Source: CAZSNH01 sp052388455 (GTDB taxonomy: Bacteria > Pseudomonadota > Alphaproteobacteria > Rhizobiales > Hyphomicrobiaceae). From it: 55,981 bases of DNA. The position numbers were made by a program, and so were the translations under genes. Location of the stretch: NCBI GenBank assembly GCA_052388455.1, contig JBQTIA010000075.1:1-55981 (forward strand), in the 5' to 3' direction. Position 1 is the stretch's first letter. Every line of letters begins with the position of its first letter. The notes under the pieces are model-generated. The model saw only the letters and a list, made by a program, of their open reading frames with translations. It had not been told where the DNA came from and did not search any database. Below are positions 9,668-18,590 of the stretch, in pieces.

Positions 9668-10885
9668 TCAATCGACGAGCGGCGTTATCCCATCGTAGCG
9701 AGCGTCGAAATCGCCGCTGACCGGCCGTGACATTTCCTCCTCGACGGTGGCCTCGACCGTCTCGCGATCTAGATTCAGCCGTTTCAACTCTTGGCCGTGG
9801 CGCTCGAACAACCCTCTGAAATCGGGCTCACCTCCCCCAGGTCGCGTCCCCTTCAGGCCGGTGAGAATGTCCCGCTCAGCTTGCCTGCTCACTTTTTTCT
9901 TCGGAAATACGCAGCCGTACATGTTCTTTTTGCGCAGATCCTCGATGACAGCCGCGCGCTGCTCCTCGATCTTCCAGCGCGAAGGGTGCCACATGCGCCC
10001 CATCACCATAGACTCCTTCTTGATCCCACAGTCGGAGCTCGGCTTGATTGGGCTCGGGCAGCTTCCGGAATCCGCGAAGTACGCATACTTGACGCCGATG
10101 CCTTTCGTGCCCGTCGTCTGCGCCGAGAAATACTGGAAGCCCACGACATCCGTCGCCGAAGGATAGGCGTCGACCACTCCTTTGGTCCTGCTGATGAATT
10201 TTTCAAAGATCACCGCGTGCCCACCGCCCGAAGTGCGATCGAAATTGACGACATCACCCCGCGTCAAACTGGAAAAGCTGGAAATCCGCTCACCCATGCC
10301 GAACAATTGCAGGGCTGGAGCGGTTCCGGTCGACAAGGCCGCGTAATATCTGGATTTCAGGTAATAGAACTTACTGCCCTGTGTTTCCTTGCCAAGCACT
10401 TCGAGAAAGTCTTTATTGCATTCCCAAGGCTTGAGACCCTGCTCGACGGCGAATGCCTTCGCCTCGCAGGTGCAGAACTCGTGCATGAACGAGTAGTGGG
10501 CAAAGCTCGCGAGGGGAGAGTCCTTGGGGTCCCAATGGATGGCCGCAAGGTGTGCGAATGGCTGTCCTCGCTCCGCTTCATTCTCCTTGTGATAGAGATT
10601 CATGGCCTCGATCAGGGTTTCGTTGACGGCAGCGACACACATGGTGCGTGGCGGATCGATTGCCGGAATGGACTTCTTGGCCGGTCCCCAATCGAGCTTG
10701 GACTGCGTGTAAGCGGCGCCGGTCAGCTTGTAGCCGAGGCCCTTGCGACCGCTCATCACCTCATCAATAGACCTGGAAATGTAGGCATTGAAGAAATCCT
10801 CGGCGTGCAGCGAACCGGATCCAGCAGTCACCGTCACGAAGATTGCACCAGATGCGATGCATCTGAAATGTCCCATCAAATGCAT
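9668..10885 (-). CDS. Secreted papain-like (NlpC/P60 or CHAP-type) protein of unknown role
   Basis: 405-residue protein with a signal peptide (cleavage near SLHA-EDF, residue 28). I do not recognise the gene. It shows the outline of a cysteine amidase: CVAAVNETL (near residue 83) could hold the nucleophile and RGDVVNFDRTSGGGHAVIFEKF (about 228-249) looks like the His-containing strand of NlpC/P60 or CHAP folds. Several extra cysteines (HEFCTC, GSCPSP, SSDCG, YGCVF) suggest disulfides outside the cytoplasm. The C-terminal about 110 residues are charged and of no known fold. Its base composition is lower in G+C than its neighbours, hinting at a different origin. It stands alone, convergent with the extensin gene. 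Confidence 0.6.
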   Translation of the reverse strand: MHLMGHFRCIASGAIFVTVTAGSGSLHAEDFFNAYISRSIDEVMSGRKGLGYKLTGAAYTQSKLDWGPAKKSIPAIDPPRTMCVAAVNETLIEAMNLYHKENEAERGQPFAHLAAIHWDPKDSPLASFAHYSFMHEFCTCEAKAFAVEQGLKPWECNKDFLEVLGKETQGSKFYYLKSRYYAALSTGTAPALQLFGMGERISSFSSLTRGDVVNFDRTSGGGHAVIFEKFISRTKGVVDAYPSATDVVGFQYFSAQTTGTKGIGVKYAYFADSGSCPSPIKPSSDCGIKKESMVMGRMWHPSRWKIEEQRAAVIEDLRKKNMYGCVFPKKKVSRQAERDILTGLKGTRPGGGEPDFRGLFERHGQELKRLNLDRETVEATVEEEMSRPVSGDFDARYDGITPLVD

Positions 10886-11166
10886 TGATTGATTTCCATT
10901 CTGTCAAAGGCCGAGCTGGGTATGCCGAGGCTAGCTTGACGATGGGCGGCCAGCAAGGTCGTACGGGGTCCAGGCAATCCAGCCGGCCCGCGAGCGTGTC
11001 CTACGTTCAGCCGGGCGAACGAGCGTTCCGGTCCGTATTTTGAGCGTCCCATTCCAAACTTGCGCACCTGCAAAAGTCTGGCCCGGTGCCCGGCGTGCGC
11101 GTCTCTCCCTTGCCAAGTGTGCGTCTAACCACCCATAAGAGCACGTGATTTACCTGGGAGCCGGAT

Positions 11167-12252
11167 GTGAGCGTCCGTCGGCACGACCCGCAGACAACGG
11201 CAGCTCGACCGACAGGAACTGGTGGTCGTTCGGTGCCGTCGAGTTCGTCTGCGGTTGGCAATGCGGCCTACCCGGCTACGCGCTTGCGGCGAATGCGGCG
11301 CACGCCCTGGTCGCGGCGGCTGGTGGCGGAGACGACGCTGTCCGCAGGCGACCTGATCTGGCCGCTGTTCGTCATCGAAGGCAGCGGACGGCGGGAGCCG
11401 ATCGCGTCCATGCCGGGCGTCGAGCGGCTGTCGATCGACTTGATCGTCGAGACGGCGGCCGAAGCCGCGCGGCTCGGCATCCCCGCCATCGCGCTCTTTC
11501 CCTACACCGATCCGAAGCGGCGCACCGACGACGCCCGCGAAGCCTTCAACCCCGACAACCTCGTCTGCCGGACCACGCGCGCGGTCAGGGCTTCCGGCAC
11601 CGAGGTCGGCATCATCCTCGACGTGGCGCTCGATCCCTACACCAGTCACGGCCACGACGGGCTCGTCAGCGACGGCGTCATTCTCAATGACGAGACGGTG
11701 GCCGCGCTCGTGCGCCAGTCTCTCGTGCAGGCCGAGGCGGGCGCCGACATCCTGGCGCCATCGGACATGATGGACGGCCGGATTGGCGCCATCCGCCGCG
11801 CGCTGGAGGCGTCCGGCCATACCGACACGCTGCTGCTCGCCTATGCCGCCAAGTACGCCAGCGCCTTCTACGGCCCGTTCCGCGACGCCGTCGGCTCCGC
11901 GTCCACATTGAAAGGCGACAAGCGTACCTATCAGATGGACCCGGCCAATACGGAGGAAGCGCTGCGCGAAGTGGCGCTCGATATCGCAGAAGGAGCCGAC
12001 ATGGTGATGGTGAAGCCGGGGATGCCTTACCTCGACATCGTGCGCCGCGTCTCGGAAACCTTCCCGGTGCCGACGTTCGCCTATCAGGTATCCGGCGAGT
12101 ACGCGATGATCGAGGCCGCGAGCGCCAACGGCTGGCTCGACCGCGACCGGGTGATGATGGAAAGCCTGCTGGCCTTCAAGCGGGCAGGGGCCGCCGGCAT
12201 CCTCACCTACTTCGCGCCGCGGGCCGCCCGGCTACTCGGGGCCAGCGTCTGA
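11167..12252 (+). CDS. hemB: Porphobilinogen synthase (ALA dehydratase)
   Basis: Condenses two ALA molecules to porphobilinogen, the second step after hemA. The 361-residue product carries both Schiff-base lysines, K229 (AYAAKYASAF) and K283 (MVMVKPGMPYLD). The metal loop is LDVALDPYTSHGHDG, with aspartates (D152, D156, D164) where zinc enzymes have cysteines, so this is the Mg-dependent type known from Bradyrhizobium. The start is a GTG at 11167 preceded by GGGAG; an ATG two bases earlier is immediately followed by a stop. The first about 35 residues are poorly conserved, as is usual in this order. A terminator follows. Confidence 0.96.
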   Translation: MSVRRHDPQTTAARPTGTGGRSVPSSSSAVGNAAYPATRLRRMRRTPWSRRLVAETTLSAGDLIWPLFVIEGSGRREPIASMPGVERLSIDLIVETAAEAARLGIPAIALFPYTDPKRRTDDAREAFNPDNLVCRTTRAVRASGTEVGIILDVALDPYTSHGHDGLVSDGVILNDETVAALVRQSLVQAEAGADILAPSDMMDGRIGAIRRALEASGHTDTLLLAYAAKYASAFYGPFRDAVGSASTLKGDKRTYQMDPANTEEALREVALDIAEGADMVMVKPGMPYLDIVRRVSETFPVPTFAYQVSGEYAMIEAASANGWLDRDRVMMESLLAFKRAGAAGILTYFAPRAARLLGASV

Positions 12253-12309
12253 ACGCGACGGCCGAGGCCGTGGCGAAAGCACACGAACGGAATACGTCCC
12301 GACAAAAGC

Positions 12310-12345
12310 AAAGCTGCTCGCTCACGGGGGGGTGAGGAGCAGCTT
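12310..12345. terminator. Hairpin between hemB and a convergent small gene
   Basis: Arms AAGCTGCTC-CTCAC and GTGAG-GAGCAGCTT pair with one bulged base around a G-rich loop. On the minus strand the stem is followed by a T-rich stretch, so it may serve both converging genes. Confidence 0.65.
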
Positions 12346-12381
12346 GAATTTGTTCGGGTTGGTCGATGTTCAGGCCAAGCT

Positions 12382-12633
12382 TCAGACGTTCAGCGCGTCG
12401 CTCTGCTTGAGGCTGAAATTGCGGCCCGTGTAGCTGCGGTAGAGGCCGGGCACGAAGGGAAGCGCGATCCAGCCCAGAACGTTGGCGGCGGCGGCGTAGG
12501 AGTGGGCGGCCGAGAAGCTATCGTACATCGACCACAGCAGCAGGGCGATGGAGAGGGTGACCATGGCACCGGCAAAACCGACGTACAGCACGAAGAAGGT
12601 GGCGTCCGAGGCGATGTTGCGATTGTCGGTCAT
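12382..12633 (-). CDS. Small two-helix membrane protein
   Basis: 83-residue protein of unknown function with two predicted membrane helices (about 13-36, FFVLYVGFAGAMVTLSIALLLW, split by family alignment only loosely, and 47-62, AANVLGWIALPFVP). The ends are hydrophilic. A GGGAG ribosome-binding site precedes the ATG. It converges on hemB with the shared terminator between them. No family was recognised. It is probably real because of the good start signal and membrane topology. Confidence 0.6.
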   Translation of the reverse strand: MTDNRNIASDATFFVLYVGFAGAMVTLSIALLLWSMYDSFSAAHSYAAAANVLGWIALPFVPGLYRSYTGRNFSLKQSDALNV

Positions 12634-12987
12634 GGCAGCTCTCCCAGAGGTCAGTGGTCCGGCGTGTTGCCGTTGTTCGATGATGTGACTTTAGGGGGGA
12701 TCGGGCAGCGGCGCTGTTCCTCGGGGAACAGGGTGCCGCAATCCGCGCCCGACACGGAAAAAATCCGCCGGCCAGAGTTAACCCGACCTATGCACCAGAA
12801 CGCGGCCGCGATCGCACGAACGTGAGCCGATCCACGGCGACGAATGGCGAATAGCGTAGCTTTGCCAACGGTTGAGCCATTCGTCGCCGTGGGCGGCCAC
12901 GGGCGTGCGACCCTGTCCAAGCGAAGCTTGGCTTCGCCAAGACGGGCGGGGTCTGTTCGGGAGCGCTGCGAAGAGAAGAAGAGCGGA
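12634..12987. other. Palindrome-rich intergenic region
   Basis: 354 bases without a gene. It contains a 7-bp hairpin (CTGTTCC/GGAACAG, near 12713-12731), a 17-bp perfect inverted repeat (listed separately), and a 7-bp hairpin GCGAAGC-TTG-GCTTCGC at 12921-12937. Confidence 0.6.
12832..12892. repeat. 17-bp perfect inverted repeat
   Basis: Arms 12832-12848 (CCACGGCGACGAATGGC) and 12876-12892 are exact reverse complements around a 27-base loop. It sits about 95 bases past the end of the DUF2155 gene. It lacks a T-tract and looks more like a palindromic repeat element than a terminator. Confidence 0.7.
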
Positions 12988-13503
12988 TTACCGCCGGACG
13001 CGCCGGCGTGGCTGCTCGGCGGCCGGGTCGGCCGGGGGGGCATCGGCGGCGCCCGGAGCGGCGGCGGCGCCGTCTCGGGCGGCGATGGTATTGGCCGGCT
13101 TCTGGCAATCGGTCAGCCAGACGTCGAAGACGGGATGCTCGACGGCATTGAGCCCGGGGCTCTCGGCGAACATCCAGCCGGCAAAGATGCGCTTCACCTG
13201 CCCGTCGAGCTGGATTTCGTCGACCTCGACGAAGGTCGTCGTCTTCGGCAGCTCGGTCGGCGGGCGCGAATAACAGACCCGCGGCGTCACCTTGAGCGCG
13301 CCGAACTCGACCGTGGTGCCGAGCGGAACTTCCAGCTTTTTGATGGTCGCCGTCACCTTGTCGAGCGCCGAAAAGATCGCGACTTTGTTCTCGATCCTCT
13401 CGGCGCGGGCCGGAAGGCCGGCGAAGGCCGAGCCGAGCAGCGCGAGGACGGCCGCGGCGGCTCCTGCTCGGCCGGCTGAGATATGGCTGTGATCGTTCAG
13501 CAT
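12988..13503 (-). CDS. DUF2155 domain-containing periplasmic protein
   Basis: 171-residue exported protein: signal peptide (to about residue 34, LPARA-ERI), then a DUF2155 domain with the conserved KVTPRVCYSRPPTE and DEIQLDGQVKRIFAGWMFAESPGLNAVEHPVFDVWLTDC (partly quoted by key words: VCYSRPP, FAGWMFAESP, VEHPVFDVWL). An acidic/Ala/Pro-rich tail follows. The start at 13503 was chosen because the signal peptide begins there. It lies downstream of the NDUFA12 homologue on the same strand, the usual arrangement in this order. The function is unknown. Confidence 0.9.
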   Translation of the reverse strand: MLNDHSHISAGRAGAAAAVLALLGSAFAGLPARAERIENKVAIFSALDKVTATIKKLEVPLGTTVEFGALKVTPRVCYSRPPTELPKTTTFVEVDEIQLDGQVKRIFAGWMFAESPGLNAVEHPVFDVWLTDCQKPANTIAARDGAAAAPGAADAPPADPAAEQPRRRVRR

Positions 13504-13668
13504 CGTCGTCCGGTTGGAGCGTCGGCGAATCCGTTGCCGTCGCTCGGCTTGGCCACTAACACGGCCGGCGGGCAAAGCCCATGCCCGACGGCCGCAGCTC
13601 AACTGTTCCGCTGAAATGGTGGCGCCAGAGTGTCTTCCGGCGCGGTCGGCCTCACACGGCGCGGCCAC

Positions 13669-14067
13669 TCAATCGGGCCGCCAGGGCTTGTAGTCGCCGG
13701 TGGCCTTGGGACGGCGTGCGTCGGACAGGATCGACCCCTTGGGGCGCCAGGCGTCGCGCGTGCCGGTCATGTTCATACGGTGGGGGAGCTGCCAGGGCTT
13801 CGGCTGATAGCGTTCCTCGGTCGGCGGGGTATCGACCGTGTAGTGCATCCAGCCGTGCCAGTCCGGCGAGATCTGCGAGGCTTCTGCGCCGTTGGCGTAA
13901 ATGACCCAGCGGCGCGGAACGCCGAGCGGCCCAGTCCCCTTGCTCTGCACATAATAGCGGTTGCCCATCTCGTCGGTGCCGACCAGCTTGCCGCGCAGGC
14001 GCGTATAGATGCGGTTCGACCACGTGTTGCCGCCCCACCAGCTGAAAATCTCGCTCACCACGCTCAT
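13669..14067 (-). CDS. NDUFA12-family NADH:ubiquinone oxidoreductase accessory subunit
   Basis: 132-residue homologue of the mitochondrial complex I accessory subunit NDUFA12 (B17.2), present in alphaproteobacteria and carried by their complex I at the membrane. Signature stretches are WWGGNTWSNRIYT, VGTDEMGNRYYV, PRRWVIYANG and SPDWHGWMHY. The ATG at 14067 has a GGAGG site upstream; the frame is open nine codons further but lacks such a signal. It is far from the nuo operon, as is common for this gene, and precedes the DUF2155 gene. Confidence 0.93.
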   Translation of the reverse strand: MSVVSEIFSWWGGNTWSNRIYTRLRGKLVGTDEMGNRYYVQSKGTGPLGVPRRWVIYANGAEASQISPDWHGWMHYTVDTPPTEERYQPKPWQLPHRMNMTGTRDAWRPKGSILSDARRPKATGDYKPWRPD

Positions 14068-14094
14068 GCGGCTGTGCCTCCGGGCGCCAATCAT

Positions 14095-14679
14095 TCGAGG
14101 CCGAGTTAGCTCGCGACGACGCCGGCTGTCCAGCCGGGCGCGGCGCGGCCCAATTGCAACACCCGAGGCCGCGGAATCGGTCTAGCCTCGGTCTCCGACG
14201 GCCGAGTGCCGTGCACCGGAGAGCTTTTGCACAGGCTCGCTTGGCACCTGATGCCGCCGAAAGCCCAATTTTCGGGCTCTCAGGACTGCTCCTCCCCAAG
14301 TTGTCAACACCACTATATCTAGTACGTAGCAGCAGCGGCAACCTACAAGGGCTCGTGACGAACCCTTCGAATCGCCCTAGCTTCGGTCATGTGACGGGGT
14401 TGTGGCGCTTCTCTCGCCGACCCGGCCAGCCCCACCCGAGCAACGGCCGGGGCCGTTTCCCAAATTCCGTGTGCCGCAGGGCCAGCTCGCGCGTTTTCCG
14501 GGCTGGCCTCGGAGATGGTGCGTGTCGGGAAGCCACGCGTGACGTGTTGCGTGTCGAACAAGAAACAGCGGTGTGGCCCGTTTGCGCGGAGCCGCGGCGC
14601 CTCAAAAATCAGATCGCGGGTGCCCGGCCCGTATTGCGTCATCGGGGCACCCCGGCCGTCAGACCCGGGGGAACTACCA
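14095..14679. other. Long leader/intergenic region upstream of nrdJ
   Basis: About 585 bases with no credible gene. It holds a GCCCGAAAATTGGGC-like hairpin near 14262-14278 (GAAAGCCC...GGGCT), a candidate NrdR box (listed separately), and about 350 bases of possible 5' leader. I looked for a cobalamin riboswitch and could not identify its conserved B12 box. Confidence 0.5.
14308..14323 (+). promoter_or_regulatory. Candidate NrdR box upstream of nrdJ
   Basis: ACCACTATATCTAGTA closely resembles the NrdR operator (palindromic ACACxATATxTxGTGT type) that represses ribonucleotide reductase genes. NrdR sites usually come in pairs about 31 bp apart; I found only one clear copy. It lies about 360 bases before nrdJ and follows TTGTCA, which may be a -35 element. 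Confidence 0.5.
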
Positions 14680-17600
14680 ATGAGAATCGCGCGGCGCTTC
14701 ACCGAGGCCGGCAAGTCGCCTTACGACAGCATTCCCTTCCGCCGCGCCACCTCCGAGATCAGGAATCCGGACGGCTCGGTCGTTTTCCGCCTCGAAGGGT
14801 TCGACGTCCCCGAGCACTGGAGCCAGGTCGCCGCCGACATCCTGGCGCAGAAATACTTCCGCAAGGCCGGGATCGCGAGCCGCTTGAAGCGGTTCGAGGA
14901 AACCCAGGTTCCCTCCTGGCTGTGGCGCTCGGTGCCCGACGAGCGCGCGCTCGCCGGATTGTCCGAGACGGAGCGCGTCCGAGCGGAGCCCGGCTCCGCC
15001 GAGACGGTCGGCGAGACCGACGCCCGGCAGGTGTTCGACCGCCTGGCCGGCACGTGGACCTACTGGGGCTGGAAGGGCCGGTATTTCTCGAGCGAGACCG
15101 ACGCGCAGTCGTTCTTCGACGAGATGCGCTACATGCTCGCCAAGCAGATGGCTGCGCCGAACAGCCCGCAATGGTTCAACACCGGCCTGCACTGGGCCTA
15201 CGGCATCGACGGCCCCGGCCAGGGTCATTTCTACGTCGACCACGAAACGGAGCGGCTGACCGCCTCCACCTCCGCCTACGAGCACCCGCAGCCGCACGCG
15301 TGCTTCATCCAGTCGGTCGCCGACGATCTCGTCAATGAGAACGGCATCATGGACCTCTGGGTGCGCGAGGCGCGCCTGTTCAAGTACGGCTCTGGCACGG
15401 GCTCGAACTTCTCGTCGCTGCGCGGGGCCAACGAAAAGCTCTCCGGCGGCGGCAAGTCGTCGGGCCTGATGAGCTTCCTCAAGATCGGCGATCGCGCCGC
15501 CGGCGCCATCAAGTCGGGCGGCACCACGCGCCGCGCCGCCAAGATGGTCGTCGTCGACGTCGATCATCCCGATATCGAGGAATACATCGGCTGGAAAGTC
15601 AAAGAGGAGCAGAAAGTCGCCGCCCTCGTCACCGGCTCGCGCATCTGCCAGCGCCGCCTCAAGGCGGTGATGAAAGCCTGCGTCAACTGCGAGGCGGAGG
15701 GCGACAGCTCCGAGCCCGGCCACCAGGACGAGCGCTGCTTCGATCCCGCGAAAAATCCGAAGCTCAAGCAGGCGATCCGCGAGGCGAGGCGCGACGACGT
15801 ACCGACGAACTACGTGCTGCGCGTCATCCAGTTCGCGAAGCAGGGCTACACCGACATCGACTTCTCGACCTACGACACCGACTGGGACAGCGAAGCCTAT
15901 CTCACCGTCTCGGGCCAGAATTCGAACAACTCCGTGCGCGTGACGGACGCCTTCCTCAATGCGGTCGGCGAGGATGCGGACTGGTCGCTCACCTCGCGCA
16001 CCAACGGCCGCGTGACGAAGACTCTCAAGGCCAAGGATCTCTGGGAACAGATCGGCTATGCCGCCTGGGCCTCGGCCGATCCCGGCATCCAGTTCCACAC
16101 CACCATAAACGACTGGCACACCTGCCCGAAGTCGGGGCCGATCCGCGCTTCGAACCCGTGCTCGGAATACATGTTCCTCGACGATACGGCCTGCAATCTC
16201 GCGTCGCTCAATCTGATGACCTTCAGGAAGGCGGCAGATCGGCAGGTCGGCAGGTCGGCAGGTCGTACCGCTTCGACTGCCGACTGCCGGCTACCGGCTG
16301 CCGACTTCGACATTGCCGCTTACGAGCACGCCTGCCGGCTGTGGACCATCGTGCTCGAAATCTCGGTGCTGATGGCGCAGTTCCCGTCGCGCCAGATCGC
16401 CGAGCTGTCGTATCGCTACCGCACGCTGGGCCTCGGCTTCGCCAACATCGGCGGCCTGCTGATGGCGGCCGGCATTCCATATGACTCGGCTGAGGGCCGC
16501 GCCATCTGCGGCGCACTCTCCGCGATCATGACCGGCGTCAGCTATGCGACCTCGGCCGAGATGGCGGCGGAGCTCGGGCCGTTCCCCGGCTACGCGCGTA
16601 ATTCCGCCGATATGCTGCGGGTCGTGCGCAATCATCGCCGCGCGGCTTACGGCCAGAAGGACGGCTACGAGAAGCTGTCGATCGCGCCGGTTCCTCTCGA
16701 TCACGCGAGCTGCCCCGACAGGCGGCTGGTCGAGGCCGCCGAGCGGGCCTGGGACAAGGCCATCGAACTCGGCCAGGCGCACGGCTACCGCAACGCGCAG
16801 GCCACCGTCGTCGCGCCGACCGGCACCATCGGCCTCGTGATGGACTGCGACACCACCGGCATCGAGCCCGATTTCGCGCTGGTGAAGTTCAAGAAGCTGG
16901 CCGGCGGCGGCTACTTCAAGATCATCAACCAGTCGGTGCCCGAGGCCCTGCGCACCCTCGGCTACCGCGAGAGCGAGATCGCCGAGATCGAAGCCTATGC
17001 GGTCGGCCACGGCACGCTGCGCCAGGCCCCCGCCGTCAACGCTTCGACGCTGAAGGCGAAGGGCTTCACCGACGACGCGATCGCCAAGATCGAGAGCGGG
17101 CTCGGCACCGCCTTCGATATCAAGTTCGTATTCAACAAGTGGACCCTCGGCGAAGACTTCCTCTTGAACACTCTGAAGGTGCCGGCCGAGAAACTGAACG
17201 AGCCGTCGTTCGAGCTGCTCGCCCATCTCGGCTTCTCGAAGAAGGATATCGAAGCAGCGAACGAGCACGTCTGCGGGGCGATGACGCTCGAGGGCGCACC
17301 ATTCCTCAAGGCGGAGCACCTGCCGGTGTTCGACTGCGCCAGCCCCTGCGGCCGCAAGGGCAAGCGCTATCTCTCGGTCGAGAGCCACATCCGCATGATG
17401 GCGGCCTCGCAGCCTTTCATCTCGGGCGCCATCTCGAAGACGATCAACATGCCGAACGAGGCGACGGTCGATGACTGCAAGGAGAGCTACATGCTCTCCT
17501 GGCGTCTCGCGCTCAAGGCCAACGCTCTCTACCGCGACGGCTCCAAGCTCTCGCAGCCGTTGAACGCGCAGGTGCTCGGCGACGACGCGGACGAGGCCGA

Positions 17601-18582
17601 CGACATCGCCGACCGATTGTCCGCCGACAAGCCCGCCGTGCAACGGGCACTGGCGGCGGCCGAACGTCTGGTGCAGCGCGTCGCGGAGCTGGAAGCCGAA
17701 TTGCAGACGTCGCGCTTGCGGGAAGGGGCGCGCGAGCGGTCCAAGCTGCCCGGCCGGCGCAAGGGCTATACGCAGAAGGCGCTCGTGGGCGGCCACAAGG
17801 TCTATCTGCGTACCGGCGAGTACGACGACGGCGGCTTGGGGGAAATCTTCATCGACATGCACAAGGAAGGCGCCGCCTTCCGCAGCCTGATGAACAACTT
17901 CGCCATCGCGATCAGCCTCGGCCTGCAGTACGGCGTGCCGCTGGAGGAGTACGTCGAAGCCTTCACCTTCACGCGCTTCGAGCCGGCCGGCCTCGTGCAG
18001 GGCAACGAGACGATCAAGAACGCGACGTCGATCCTCGATTACATCTTCCGCGAGCTGGCCGTGTCGTACCTGGGGCGCAACGACCTCGCCCATGTCGATC
18101 CGCGCGAGATCGTCGGCGAGACGGGTCTGGGCTCCGGCGACGAGGAGACCGACGATCAGCTCGATCTCGAGCTGCCGGTGGAGAAGTTCGTCTCGAAGGG
18201 CCTCGTTCGCGGCAACACGCCGGTGCGCTTGGTGTCGCGGAGCGGCGCGCGCGGTGGGGACGTCGGCACGATCAATGCCGTGACGACGCTGCAGCAGGAG
18301 ATCACCACCTCCTACCCGCGCTCCGAGGGCGCCACCGCGCTGGCCGACGAAACCGAACTCTACGCCCGTACGACCGTGGTGCGCGAGCGCGTGACGGCAC
18401 GTGCCGCGGGCGCCTCGGCCGCATCGGCACAGGCGGGCCGCTCCGTTGCCGAGCGGCGCGCGGAAGCCAAGCTCAAGGGCTACGAAGGCGTCTCCTGCCC
18501 CGAGTGCCACAACTTCACGATGGTTCGGAACGGGACGTGCCTCAAGTGCGACACATGCGGGAGTACGAGCGGGTGCAGCTGA
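14680..18582 (+). CDS. nrdJ: Vitamin B12-dependent (class II) ribonucleotide reductase
   Basis: 1300-residue adenosylcobalamin-dependent enzyme that reduces ribonucleotides to deoxyribonucleotides, independent of oxygen. Recognisable parts are NSPQWFNTGLHW, PHACFIQSVADD, RRAAKMVVVDVDHPD, the active-site loop SNPCSEYMFLDDTACNLASLNL, VVAPTGTIGLVMDCDTTGIEPDFAL, and the C-terminal redox motif CPECHNF...CLKCDTCGSTSGC, which shuttles electrons to the site. The ATG at 14680 was preferred to an in-frame start about 55 codons upstream because similarity begins there. It has an unusual repeat-encoded insert at about residues 518-542 just after the active-site loop. A candidate NrdR box lies upstream. 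Confidence 0.96.
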   Translation: MRIARRFTEAGKSPYDSIPFRRATSEIRNPDGSVVFRLEGFDVPEHWSQVAADILAQKYFRKAGIASRLKRFEETQVPSWLWRSVPDERALAGLSETERVRAEPGSAETVGETDARQVFDRLAGTWTYWGWKGRYFSSETDAQSFFDEMRYMLAKQMAAPNSPQWFNTGLHWAYGIDGPGQGHFYVDHETERLTASTSAYEHPQPHACFIQSVADDLVNENGIMDLWVREARLFKYGSGTGSNFSSLRGANEKLSGGGKSSGLMSFLKIGDRAAGAIKSGGTTRRAAKMVVVDVDHPDIEEYIGWKVKEEQKVAALVTGSRICQRRLKAVMKACVNCEAEGDSSEPGHQDERCFDPAKNPKLKQAIREARRDDVPTNYVLRVIQFAKQGYTDIDFSTYDTDWDSEAYLTVSGQNSNNSVRVTDAFLNAVGEDADWSLTSRTNGRVTKTLKAKDLWEQIGYAAWASADPGIQFHTTINDWHTCPKSGPIRASNPCSEYMFLDDTACNLASLNLMTFRKAADRQVGRSAGRTASTADCRLPAADFDIAAYEHACRLWTIVLEISVLMAQFPSRQIAELSYRYRTLGLGFANIGGLLMAAGIPYDSAEGRAICGALSAIMTGVSYATSAEMAAELGPFPGYARNSADMLRVVRNHRRAAYGQKDGYEKLSIAPVPLDHASCPDRRLVEAAERAWDKAIELGQAHGYRNAQATVVAPTGTIGLVMDCDTTGIEPDFALVKFKKLAGGGYFKIINQSVPEALRTLGYRESEIAEIEAYAVGHGTLRQAPAVNASTLKAKGFTDDAIAKIESGLGTAFDIKFVFNKWTLGEDFLLNTLKVPAEKLNEPSFELLAHLGFSKKDIEAANEHVCGAMTLEGAPFLKAEHLPVFDCASPCGRKGKRYLSVESHIRMMAASQPFISGAISKTINMPNEATVDDCKESYMLSWRLALKANALYRDGSKLSQPLNAQVLGDDADEADDIADRLSADKPAVQRALAAAERLVQRVAELEAELQTSRLREGARERSKLPGRRKGYTQKALVGGHKVYLRTGEYDDGGLGEIFIDMHKEGAAFRSLMNNFAIAISLGLQYGVPLEEYVEAFTFTRFEPAGLVQGNETIKNATSILDYIFRELAVSYLGRNDLAHVDPREIVGETGLGSGDEETDDQLDLELPVEKFVSKGLVRGNTPVRLVSRSGARGGDVGTINAVTTLQQEITTSYPRSEGATALADETELYARTTVVRERVTARAAGASAASAQAGRSVAERRAEAKLKGYEGVSCPECHNFTMVRNGTCLKCDTCGSTSGCS
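16232..16305 (+). repeat. GC-rich short tandem repeat inserted in nrdJ
   Basis: Four 8-base units (CGGCAGAT then CGGCAGGT three times, 16232-16263) are followed, after a short spacer, by CTGCCG/CCGGCT-type units of the opposite sense (16276-16305). The two halves can fold into a hairpin. It stays in frame and encodes about 24 residues not expected in NrdJ. Related CGGCAG/CTGCCG arrays occur near ruvA-ruvC and before the ybgC-like gene. Confidence 0.75.
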
Positions 18583-18590
18583 GGGTGCTT

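Noticed and set aside
14095..14679. Cobalamin riboswitch upstream of nrdJ
   Set aside because: I could not find the conserved B12 box or the expected core helices; nrdJ is cobalamin-dependent, but that alone is not evidence.
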